Source of the DNA: UBA6624 sp964343345 [NCBI: uncultured bacterium]
GTDB taxonomy: Bacteria; UBP7; UBA6624
Direction of reading: 5' to 3'
Length of the DNA stretch: 5,971 nt
NCBI GenBank assembly: GCA_964343345.1
Contig: CAYFJE010000063.1
Coordinates: forward strand, 1 to 5,971
Within the stretch, counting starts at the first letter, position 1. Each line of letters starts with the position of its first letter. A program made the position numbers and the translations under genes. Of this stretch, positions 1 through 5,883 are shown piece after piece. The notes under the pieces are model-generated. The model worked only from the letters and a program-made list of their open reading frames with translations, was not told the origin of the DNA and searched no databases.

Positions 1-2
1 TC

Positions 3-524
3 TCTGATGGTGCAAGGATACAGGCTTTGGTTATAGGTTTTTTGGCAGGGATTTCTGTTTTTTTTATATTTAATATTTATGCGATTACTCCAATATCTTT
101 GTTTTTGCTTCTGGGTCTTTTCCCTCAATTTGTCTTTAAGGCGGACAGGGAGAATCATGGTAGTCGATTGATGTTGGGTATAGGAGCTTCTTTTGTAGTT
201 TCTTATACATTTCTTTTTTTGGCTGTATATCTTGCAAAGTCAGGTAGTGGAGAGATGGCTTTAATAAATGCCTGTATACCAATACTTTTTCCATATTTTT
301 CTTGGTTGTGTGGTCACCTTGTATCAAAAATTGAAAGAAAATTCAATTCACGATTTTTTTTAGCTTATTGCTTGGTTTTTGTTTTTATTCTCCAATCTTT
401 TTTTACTTATTTTGTTAAGGAAAATTTACATCATTTTTACATATGCTTTTTTTCATGGGTCTTTTGGTTATTGAAAAGAAAAATGACAATTGAAAAACAA
501 AAAAGAAATTTACAGCAACTTTAA
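3..524 (+). CDS. Multi-pass membrane protein, 3' part (5' end outside window)
   Basis: The reading frame is open to the left edge and ends at TAA 522-524. A TTG at 27 with AGGA eight bases upstream is a possible start. The codons before it are A/T-ending and look coding, so I treat the gene as entering from the left. The 173 visible residues hold about six hydrophobic segments, for example LVIGFLAGISVFFIFNIYA, a proline-containing second helix and a last helix ending LLKRK. The charged tail is probably cytoplasmic. The loop KADRENHGS between helices 2 and 3, followed by LMLG, loosely resembles the MGDxGS...LG loop of the MraY/WecA/TagO polyprenyl-phosphate sugar transferase family, and the preceding SDG resembles that family's DG motif. 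The spacing is shorter and the catalytic motif is not intact, so this is only a hypothesis. Otherwise it is an unidentified membrane protein. It converges on, and overlaps by 15 bp, the dehydratase gene on the other strand. Confidence 0.6.
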   Translation, partial: SDGARIQALVIGFLAGISVFFIFNIYAITPISLFLLLGLFPQFVFKADRENHGSRLMLGIGASFVVSYTFLFLAVYLAKSGSGEMALINACIPILFPYFSWLCGHLVSKIERKFNSRFFLAYCLVFVFILQSFFTYFVKENLHHFYICFFSWVFWLLKRKMTIEKQKRNLQQL

Positions 525-1478
525 ACTTGCTATTTGTTCGGTTTCAGCATTACCGCCTGAAACAATAGCTACTACATTTATGTTCTTTTTTTCTTTTAAA
601 AAATATCCAGGAAGCAACTGGTTTAAGATTGGTGCAGAAGCAGCTGCTCCAGCTGGTTCAATAATCCATTTTCCAGAATCCATTAGTTTTTTCTGAGCAT
701 TCAGTATCAAAGTGTCTTCAAGGAGGAGGATTTTTTCTACTGTTTTTTTACAAATCTCAACATTAATTTTCCCTGTGCTTAATGGACAAAGTCCTTGTAT
801 CTTTGTGTTTATTTGATCAAGGAAAAACTCACCACCTTCCTCTAATCCCTTTGTCAGATTTGGAGATCCTTTTGGCTCAACACCAAGAATCTTGACATTT
901 TCTCCAAGTTCTTGTTTTAATGCCATTGATATTCCTGATATGCTTCCGCCACCGCCAGATGCGACACAAACAAGATCAACTTCTGGCCATTGTTCAGCAA
1001 TTTCCAGGCCAATAGTTCCAGCACCTTCGATTGTTCTTGCAGAATCGTAAGGGTGAATTAAAGTAAAGCCTTTTTTGACTAAGTTGGCACATTCTTTTTC
1101 TGCTTCTTTTCTAGATTCACGAAGAACAACTTTTGCTCCATATTTCTTACATGCTTCGATTTTGTTTTTGTATGCTTTTTTTTCCATACATATAACTGCT
1201 GGAATATTTAATTTGTTCGCAGCCCAGGAAAGTGCTTTTCCGTGATTGCCTGAACTTGTTGCAACAACACCAATTTTTCTTTGTTTGTCAGTGAGTTGAA
1301 GAACTTGATTCAAGGCTCCTCTTGCTTTGAATGATTTTGTTTTTTGAAGGCATTCAAGTTTAAGTTTCAGATTTATTTCAGGATAACCAGAATCAAAGTC
1401 AACCAAAGGGGTTTTTACGATTCCATTTTCAATCCTTTTTAGAGCCTCTCTAAAGTTTATTGATGAAATTTCTTTCAT
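510..1478 (-). CDS. PLP-dependent threonine dehydratase / serine racemase family enzyme
   Basis: This is a 322-residue fold-type II PLP enzyme, expected in the cytosol. Family members deaminate threonine or serine to 2-oxoacids plus ammonia, or racemise serine. The motif KSFKARGA holds the Schiff-base lysine (K51). SSGNHG (75-80) contacts the substrate carboxylate and cofactor, GGGG (175-178) binds the PLP phosphate, and SGGN (307-310) lies by the pyridine ring. The stretch HPYDSARTIEGAGTIGLEI is typical, though Ala replaces the common Gln of GQGT. There is no C-terminal ACT-like regulatory domain, so it matches the short catabolic (TdcB-like) or serine-racemase type rather than allosteric IlvA. 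No ilv genes are visible. The ATG at 1478 lies 9 bases after the trxB stop, so the two are probably co-transcribed, and no Shine-Dalgarno is seen. The family is certain; the exact substrate is not. Confidence 0.93.
   Translation of the reverse strand: MKEISSINFREALKRIENGIVKTPLVDFDSGYPEINLKLKLECLQKTKSFKARGALNQVLQLTDKQRKIGVVATSSGNHGKALSWAANKLNIPAVICMEKKAYKNKIEACKKYGAKVVLRESRKEAEKECANLVKKGFTLIHPYDSARTIEGAGTIGLEIAEQWPEVDLVCVASGGGGSISGISMALKQELGENVKILGVEPKGSPNLTKGLEEGGEFFLDQINTKIQGLCPLSTGKINVEICKKTVEKILLLEDTLILNAQKKLMDSGKWIIEPAGAAASAPILNQLLPGYFLKEKKNINVVAIVSGGNAETEQIASLKLL
529..569. repeat. Inverted repeat (candidate hairpin) at the convergent gene ends
   Basis: GTTTCAG (541-547) pairs with CTGAAAC (557-563) around a 9-base loop. 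An outer arm, GCTATT (529-534) with AATAGC (564-569), extends it across a one-sided 6-base bulge (535-540). It starts five bases after the rightward membrane-protein stop, so it could end that transcript, with T-rich sequence following at about 584-597. It also encodes the conserved SGGN region of the dehydratase, so it may simply be coding sequence that folds. The U-tract is too far away for a textbook terminator. Confidence 0.35.
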
Positions 1479-1487
1479 TTGATTTAT

Positions 1488-2414
1488 TTAACTGTTACTT
1501 TCTAGCCAATGTATACAGTTGAGAGCAGCTTTCACTCCGTCTCCAGCACTTGTTATTAGTTGTTTGTATTTATGATCAGAACAATCACCTGCAGACCAAA
1601 TACCTTCAATATTTGTTTTTTGTTCATCGTCTACATCTATGTAACCCTGAGAGTCTGTTTTAACAAAGTTATTCAAGAAGCCTGTGTTTGGGTTGTGTCC
1701 AATAAAGATGAAAACTCCATCTGTTTGAAAAAGTTCTTCTTTGCCAGATTTAGTATTTTTTATGTTTATGTTTTCGACTTTTGAATTTCCATTTATTTTT
1801 TCAACAATGCAGTCAAGTTTCCATTCAATTTTTTTATTGTTTTTTGCTCTTTCGAGTATTACAGGAGTTGCTCTGAATTCTTTTCTTCTATGGATGATGG
1901 TGACTTTGCTTGCAAACCTAGTTAAGAATACCCCCTCTTCAATTGCACTATTTCCACCTCCTACGACTACAACTTCTTTGTCTCTAAAAAAAGCTCCATC
2001 ACAAGTAGCACAGGTTGAGACTCCTAGCCCCATAAGTTCCATTTCTCCAGGTACTCCAATCTCTTTTGCTTTTGATCCTGGTGTGAGTATTACCGTTTTT
2101 GATTCCCAATTTCCATTTGTTGTTTCTATCTTAAAGGAACCTGCTCTGCCACTTATTTTTTGTACAAATGAGTATTCTGTTTTTGATCCAAATTTTTCAG
2201 CATGATCCAAGAAGAGGTTTGCTATTTCTGGTCCAGATATAGGCTCTTTTACACCTATTCCAGGGTAGTTTTCCACATCGTTTGTTAATGTGATTTGGCC
2301 ACCTGGGCTTTGTCCTTCAAAAAGAACGACATCTAAATTTGATCTTGCAGCATATAAAGCAGCAGAGAGACCGGCTGCTCCTCCGCCAACAATAGCTAAG
2401 TCTATTTTCTTCAT
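1488..2414 (-). CDS. trxB: Thioredoxin reductase (NADPH)
   Basis: A 308-residue low-molecular-weight thioredoxin reductase, a cytosolic flavoenzyme that passes electrons from NADPH through FAD and a redox disulfide to thioredoxin. The FAD-binding GGGAAG is at 10-15, and SPGGQ plus NYPG follow near 36-52. The redox-active CATC is at 135-138, inside the NADPH domain as in all bacterial TrxB. The NADPH-binding motifs are GGGNSA (152-157) and HRRKEFRA (175-182). The second FAD motif is SAGDCSD (274-280), followed by the usual helix ending AAL. Length is normal for the family. Residue 278 is Cys where Val or Tyr is common, a minor variant next to the flavin. Its ATG follows the stop of the small membrane-protein gene by a single base, so expression is probably translationally coupled. 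No thioredoxin gene lies in the window. Confidence 0.97.
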   Translation of the reverse strand: MKKIDLAIVGGGAAGLSAALYAARSNLDVVLFEGQSPGGQITLTNDVENYPGIGVKEPISGPEIANLFLDHAEKFGSKTEYSFVQKISGRAGSFKIETTNGNWESKTVILTPGSKAKEIGVPGEMELMGLGVSTCATCDGAFFRDKEVVVVGGGNSAIEEGVFLTRFASKVTIIHRRKEFRATPVILERAKNNKKIEWKLDCIVEKINGNSKVENINIKNTKSGKEELFQTDGVFIFIGHNPNTGFLNNFVKTDSQGYIDVDDEQKTNIEGIWSAGDCSDHKYKQLITSAGDGVKAALNCIHWLESNS

Positions 2415-2415
2415 A

Positions 2416-2661
2416 TTAAAATTTTAATTTTAAGGGTAATTTTGAAAATACATAACCTAAACAAAAAGAGGAAAACAAGAGCCATCCAACTTGAACTTCT
2501 TTTACATTTTCAGGATTTGATGGAATAAAAGACAAGTCAACCTTTTGTGATGAGATTTTCAAAACTATCCAAATGAAAATTCCAAGAGCTGTAATTGCAG
2601 TTATTTTTATGAAACTTACTGGGATTCCAGATTCCTCTTTTTTCTTTTTTTCTTTTTCCAT
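2416..2661 (-). CDS. Small two-helix membrane protein, LapA/DUF1049-like
   Basis: About 81 residues from ATG 2661; a GTG at 2667 would add two. The N-terminus is extremely basic and acidic (MEKEKKKKEE). Helix 1 follows at about 17-35 (ITALGIFIWIVL), then a short polar linker SSQKVDLSFIP, and helix 2 at about 58-75 (VGWLLFSSFCLGYVFSKLP). This layout, with helix-SxQxVxLxF-helix and the second helix ending LG(x)3-4, matches LapA-domain (DUF1049) proteins, which in enterobacteria act in lipopolysaccharide regulation but in most bacteria have no known role. The match is by pattern only. GGAAAAG lies five bases before the ATG, the best ribosome-binding candidate of the left operon. It is the first gene of the leftward unit and ends one base before trxB. 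A functional tie to redox metabolism is not evident. Confidence 0.75.
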   Translation of the reverse strand: MEKEKKKKEESGIPVSFIKITAITALGIFIWIVLKISSQKVDLSFIPSNPENVKEVQVGWLLFSSFCLGYVFSKLPLKLKF

Positions 2662-2679
2662 TTTCACTTTTCCAAGTTT

Positions 2680-2691
2680 AACATATTGAAT
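2680..2691. promoter_or_regulatory. Candidate bidirectional promoter core with overlapping -10 elements
   Basis: Only 30 bp separate the divergent ATGs at 2661 (-) and 2692 (+). Rightward, CATATT (2682-2687) matches the -10 consensus at 4 of 6 positions, including the key A2 and T6, and would place initiation at about the A of the ATG, giving a leaderless transcript. Leftward, TATGTT (2685 to 2680) also matches 4 of 6 and would give a leader of about a dozen bases containing GGAAAAG. The two hexamers overlap in a near-symmetrical AT island. No convincing -35 box is seen for either direction. One or both promoters could instead lie inside the neighbouring gene. Confidence 0.35.
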
Positions 2692-3462
2692 ATGAATAAA
2701 ATCACTTTGCTGGGCTCTTTTGGTGCTGGCAATTTTGGAGATGACTGGATTCTTGAAAATGCTGCTAAAAAATGGAAAACTTCCAATGTTTGTTCAAGAG
2801 GTTTTTTGTCTTCTGGATACAGAAAAACATCTTCTTTTTTCAAAAAAACAATATTACCTGGCGGAGCAGTCTTTCAAGACAAAACATCAGGACTCTCTTT
2901 TTATTGGTATTTTTTAATGGTTTTATTTTCAAAAAACCCTGAGGGCTATGATATGGATCTTACAGAGTTAAAAAACCCTTTCAGGAAATTACTTATTTCT
3001 TTTTTGATTAAATTTAAATTTCAAAAATTTGAATTAAGGCCAGGGACAAGTTGGACAGGTCTTTTATCTGGGGATGATTCTGTTTTCTCTTTCGTAAATG
3101 CTGAGAAAGGAGATGGTTCTGTTTGGTGTCCTTTTCCAGGTCAGAATTTTCTCCCAGAGGGGGTTGATTCTGTTTTCATTTCAGACAGAAGAAATTATTT
3201 TCCAAATAGTGAGAATCTTGATTTTTTTCAGCATCAATCCGGAAAAATTGAAGAAAGTTTCTTTTTTCTTTCTAAAAAGGAATCAATTATTAGTTCAAGA
3301 TACCATCCTTTGATTTTTGCTTGGATGAATGGCAAAAAGGGTTTGGGAGTAGGGCCTTATGGAGGAAAAATTCATTCTTTATGTGAGAGAGCGGGTTTTC
3401 CTTGGTGTGAAGAGATCGGAAAATCTTGTTTGCCAGAAAAGCCGAGAAAGAAATGGGTTTAA
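2692..3462 (+). CDS. csaB: Compact polysaccharide pyruvyl transferase, CsaB-like
   Basis: CsaB-family enzymes transfer pyruvate from phosphoenolpyruvate as a ketal onto wall polysaccharide sugars; pyruvylated polymer is the receptor for SLH-domain surface proteins. I use ATG 2692 (256 residues) rather than TTG 2686, because the conserved strand KITLLGSFGAGNFGDD begins directly after it. Family signatures are GNFGDD (13-18), the glycine-rich PGGAVFQDKTS (about 57-67, compare GGGxxQDxTS), and C-terminal SSRYHPLIFA (201-210) with the conserved Arg and His, followed by KIHSLCERAGF (226-236). The family usually runs to about 300-370 residues. The middle of this protein is short, and the gkPVxxxxQGIGP strand normally found there is not recognisable. 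Either it is a minimal enzyme or it has changed role. The stop overlaps the next gene by 10 bp. There is no Shine-Dalgarno. The family is well supported, the activity less so. Confidence 0.82.
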   Translation: MNKITLLGSFGAGNFGDDWILENAAKKWKTSNVCSRGFLSSGYRKTSSFFKKTILPGGAVFQDKTSGLSFYWYFLMVLFSKNPEGYDMDLTELKNPFRKLLISFLIKFKFQKFELRPGTSWTGLLSGDDSVFSFVNAEKGDGSVWCPFPGQNFLPEGVDSVFISDRRNYFPNSENLDFFQHQSGKIEESFFFLSKKESIISSRYHPLIFAWMNGKKGLGVGPYGGKIHSLCERAGFPWCEEIGKSCLPEKPRKKWV

Positions 3463-4163
3463 AAAAAAATCAATTTTTAGATAGGGAGATTGTTGTTTCT
3501 TCAAAGGAAAAAATATTAGAAGAAATCATTAACTTTGTAAAAAGTAAAAAAACAATAAATATTTTTACATTAAATCCTGAAACATGGAAAAAAACTAAAC
3601 AATTCAAATTCGGCAAGAATGTTTTTTGGATTCCAGAAAGTATCAGTATTTATTATTCAATGATCTTTCTTGGGATGAAACCTTTAAGGGTTCCAGGGTT
3701 TGATCTTGTTTCATTTTTGTTAAAACATAACAGTTTCAATGTTGTATGTTGGGGAGGCAAGAAAGAAGATTGTCATAAACTAATATCAAATTGGTCAAAT
3801 TTGGATTTTTCTTCAAGAATCATAGGTGCTTTTGATGGTTTTTCTTCAAACTCCGAAGAAGTTAAAGAATTAGTTAATAAAAATAAGGATGTCATTCTTT
3901 TGGTGGGGAAGGGAGCTGGAGTTCAAGAAAAAAGCATATTGGAAATTTCTAAAGATTTGGATTCTTGCATTTCTTTCGGTGTCGGAGGCACTTTGGATGT
4001 TTTTTTAGGTAAAAAAAACAGAGCTCCAAGGTTTATGACCCATTTTGGGTTTGAATATCTGTGGAGGGTGTTTTTTGAACCGAAAAGACTAATTAGAATA
4101 ATAAATTCGTATCCTGAATTTTTTGTTGAGGTTTTAAAGAATAAATTTTGCATAAGAAAATAA
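3453..4163 (+). CDS. WecG/TagA/CpsF-family glycosyltransferase (GT26)
   Basis: These enzymes add N-acetylmannosamine (TagA), its uronic acid (WecG) or another sugar to a polyprenyl-diphosphate-linked precursor at the inner face of the membrane. ATG 3453 gives 236 residues, the family's usual size; a TTG at 3426 would add nine unlikely residues. Conserved stretches in order are FTLNPE (38-43), PGFDL (81-85), VVCWGGKKE (97-105), GAFDGF (125-130), DVILLVGKGAGVQEKSI (146-162, compare GxPxQE), SFGVGGTLDVFLG (174-186) and RAPRF...FEYLWRVFFEPKRLIRI (190-216). The last part is the C-terminal region that tethers and activates TagA at the membrane. The normal PDGxG loop reads PESIS (61-65), losing the conserved Asp. 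The start overlaps the csaB-like stop by 10 bp and the end overlaps the ftsX-like gene by 16 bp. Pairing with csaB suggests both build one wall polymer. The donor sugar cannot be told. Confidence 0.9.
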   Translation: MGLKKNQFLDREIVVSSKEKILEEIINFVKSKKTINIFTLNPETWKKTKQFKFGKNVFWIPESISIYYSMIFLGMKPLRVPGFDLVSFLLKHNSFNVVCWGGKKEDCHKLISNWSNLDFSSRIIGAFDGFSSNSEEVKELVNKNKDVILLVGKGAGVQEKSILEISKDLDSCISFGVGGTLDVFLGKKNRAPRFMTHFGFEYLWRVFFEPKRLIRIINSYPEFFVEVLKNKFCIRK

Positions 4164-4822
4164 ACAAGGCTTTGCAGCTTTTTGTCTGTAATTTTTTCTT
4201 TTTGGTCTTTGTATCGCTTTTTTCTTTTTCCAATTATTTCGAGAAGAATGTTTTTTTAAGTGTTTATTTTGAAACAGAAAACGAGATTGATGATGCAGTT
4301 TCTTATATAAAAGATTCAGATGAGCTCTCATTGAACTTTAAGGTTTTTAACCCTGAAGAAAATTTGGCTTTTCTATCTCAAAGATTTAATGTAAATTTTA
4401 GCAAAAGGCTGATTGGCGATATTGCTTGGTCTATAAATATCTATCCCGCAAAAAATGAAAATTTAATTGACTTTAAGGAAAAAATAATTTCTTTGATGCC
4501 CCCAGACAATCTTGTTGGATTGGAAAATATTGATTTTTATAATGAGATTAGTAAGAATTTTAAAAATCTGTCTTTTTTGTTTTTAACGATTTCTTTATTG
4601 TTTGTTTTGAACTTTTTGTCCGTAAGGATTGAAAGTTTAATTTTTGTTTTTGTTACAGGTTCTTTTTTCACTTTTTTCTTTAGTGCTTTTTCTTTAAGAA
4701 GTTTAAACTTTATTTTCTCAAATGACATTCGTTTTATTTTGCAGGAGCTTTGGATTTATGTTTTTATTTTTAATATTTTCTTGTTTGTTGTCAGCAAAAG
4801 GCGGTTTGCAAAAATTTCTTGA
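4148..4822 (+). CDS. ftsX: Shortened FtsX-like cell-division membrane protein
   Basis: FtsX is the membrane half of the FtsEX complex, which transmits a cytoplasmic signal to wall hydrolases outside. This protein has 224 residues against about 300 for typical FtsX. TTG 4148 is the only usable start before the first helix, because a stop lies two codons upstream. Topology fits FtsX: basic N-terminus, helix 1 (9-29), an extracytoplasmic domain (30-138), then helices at about 139-159, 161-182 and 200-216, ending SKRRFAKIS. The outer domain has the FtsX order: a strand (VFLSVYFE), a helix of the EEIxxxxxxI type, the FKVFNPEENLAFLSQRF strand-helix, and a later INIYP strand. The usual basic cytoplasmic loop after helix 2, which docks FtsE, is reduced to SVRIES. 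No ftsE gene adjoins it. It precedes an M23 peptidase gene with a TTGA overlap, the classic FtsX partner position. Assigned from topology plus context. Confidence 0.72.
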   Translation: MHKKINKALQLFVCNFFFLVFVSLFSFSNYFEKNVFLSVYFETENEIDDAVSYIKDSDELSLNFKVFNPEENLAFLSQRFNVNFSKRLIGDIAWSINIYPAKNENLIDFKEKIISLMPPDNLVGLENIDFYNEISKNFKNLSFLFLTISLLFVLNFLSVRIESLIFVFVTGSFFTFFFSAFSLRSLNFIFSNDIRFILQELWIYVFIFNIFLFVVSKRRFAKIS

Positions 4823-5883
4823 ATTTTTTTGCATTCTTCCTTTTCTTTTTTCTTGGCCAGGTTCCAAAAGAATTGCAAGAGCTTTGGTCTGAGATTGACT
4901 CCATATATATTGAATTAGGTTTTCTTGAGGAAAAAATAGAAAATCAAGAAGATCTAATTGGTTTAAAATTCAATCAAGTTCAAGGTTTGAAGGACCAGAT
5001 GAGCCTTTCTAACAATAAAAAAAATCAGCTAACGGTTGTTTCAAGCAATCTTGAGATGAAGTTAAATGAAGAATACTTGAACCTTTCTTCAATCTTGAAT
5101 TCATCTTTGAGAGAAAAAAATATTATCCCTAGATGGTTTTCGATTTTTGGATACGAAGAAAATTTAGATTCTTATCAGGAAAAAGTGACAAGTTCTTCGA
5201 AATCTATTTTAGCTTTGGAGGATTCTTTGGAAAAAGTTGATAGAGATATTCTTTTGATTGAAGCCTCTCTAGAAAAGAACAGGAACGAGAAGGGGGTTTT
5301 GGAAAAATCTTTGATTGCAAATGAAGAAAAATTGTCAGATTACATTAATGAGTTCAATTTGTTTGAAAAGAAATATGAAAAAGATATTCTCGATTTACGT
5401 AAAAAAAGAGATTTTCTTGAGAAGGATGTAGATGCTGAAACAATTTTAACTTACAGGGGTTCTAGATGGGAATTGCCGTTGTTTCAACCTGCTGAAGGGA
5501 GAATATCAAGTTCTTTTGATCCAAATAGGCTACATCCAGTTCTTGGTTATGTAAGACCTCATAATGGTCAGGATATAGCAGCCCCAAAGGGAACTCCTGT
5601 TTATGCTGCTGAAACTGGTAGAGTTATTTTTGTCGGAGAAAAGGATGGTAGTTGGGCTGGACTGGGCAAGTTCATAATGATTCAACACGATGATGGTTGG
5701 GAGACTAGGTATGCTCACTTAAGTAAGATATTGATTGACAATGGAAAAGCTGTCAAAAGAGGGGATAAGATTGGTCTTGTCGGAAGCACAGGGTTGTCGA
5801 CTGGTCCTCATTTGCATTTTGAGACAAGAAGAAACAATATCCCTTACGACCCGATGCCTTTTTTAAATATTGATGAAAAGTAA
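4819..5883 (+). CDS. EnvC-like coiled-coil M23 (LytM) metallopeptidase
   Basis: A 354-residue peptidoglycan endopeptidase or hydrolase activator, expected outside the membrane and controlled by FtsX. The first 15 residues are almost wholly hydrophobic (FFAFFLFFFLG) and act as a short export signal or anchor, but they lack the usual basic n-region. Residues about 17-60, 66-100 and 118-205 are charged heptad-like helices, the coiled coil typical of EnvC and related proteins, with a break around IIPRWFSIFGY. The C-terminal M23 domain (about 217-350) is complete: HNGQD gives ligands H248 and D252, YAHLS gives H300, and GPHLHFE gives H331 and H333. E. coli EnvC has lost such ligands, so this enzyme is probably active itself. 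Translation starts at TTG 4819 inside the TTGA that ends the ftsX-like gene. AAAAGGCGG 14 bases upstream is a distant ribosome-binding candidate. No alternative start exists before the upstream in-frame stop at 4771. Confidence 0.93.
   Translation: MNFFAFFLFFFLGQVPKELQELWSEIDSIYIELGFLEEKIENQEDLIGLKFNQVQGLKDQMSLSNNKKNQLTVVSSNLEMKLNEEYLNLSSILNSSLREKNIIPRWFSIFGYEENLDSYQEKVTSSSKSILALEDSLEKVDRDILLIEASLEKNRNEKGVLEKSLIANEEKLSDYINEFNLFEKKYEKDILDLRKKRDFLEKDVDAETILTYRGSRWELPLFQPAEGRISSSFDPNRLHPVLGYVRPHNGQDIAAPKGTPVYAAETGRVIFVGEKDGSWAGLGKFIMIQHDDGWETRYAHLSKILIDNGKAVKRGDKIGLVGSTGLSTGPHLHFETRRNNIPYDPMPFLNIDEK

Noticed and set aside
7-36. Short ATG GTG frame at the left edge as the end of an upstream gene
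   Set aside because: It closes at TAG 34-36 after ten codons and uses G/C-ending codons rare here; the overlapping frame at 3-524 fits the window's codon habit better.
490-696. 68-codon rightward frame opposite the dehydratase end
   Set aside because: It overlaps two better-supported genes; its peptide is an antisense reading of the conserved C-terminal dehydratase sequence.
1741-2205. 154-codon rightward open frame opposite trxB
   Set aside because: The leftward frame encodes TrxB with all motifs. The antisense peptide is Phe/Ser-rich with no recognisable family and is a shadow of TrxB codons.
3461-3469. Run of nine A's just after the glycosyltransferase start, as a phase-variation switch
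   Set aside because: It encodes a natural Lys-Lys-Asn in frame. Homopolymers are common across this AT-rich window, so there is no special sign of a switch.
3923-4331. Leftward frames opposite the glycosyltransferase and ftsX-like genes
   Set aside because: Low-complexity Lys/Phe-rich peptides arising from the A/T runs of the rightward genes, with no motif or start signal.
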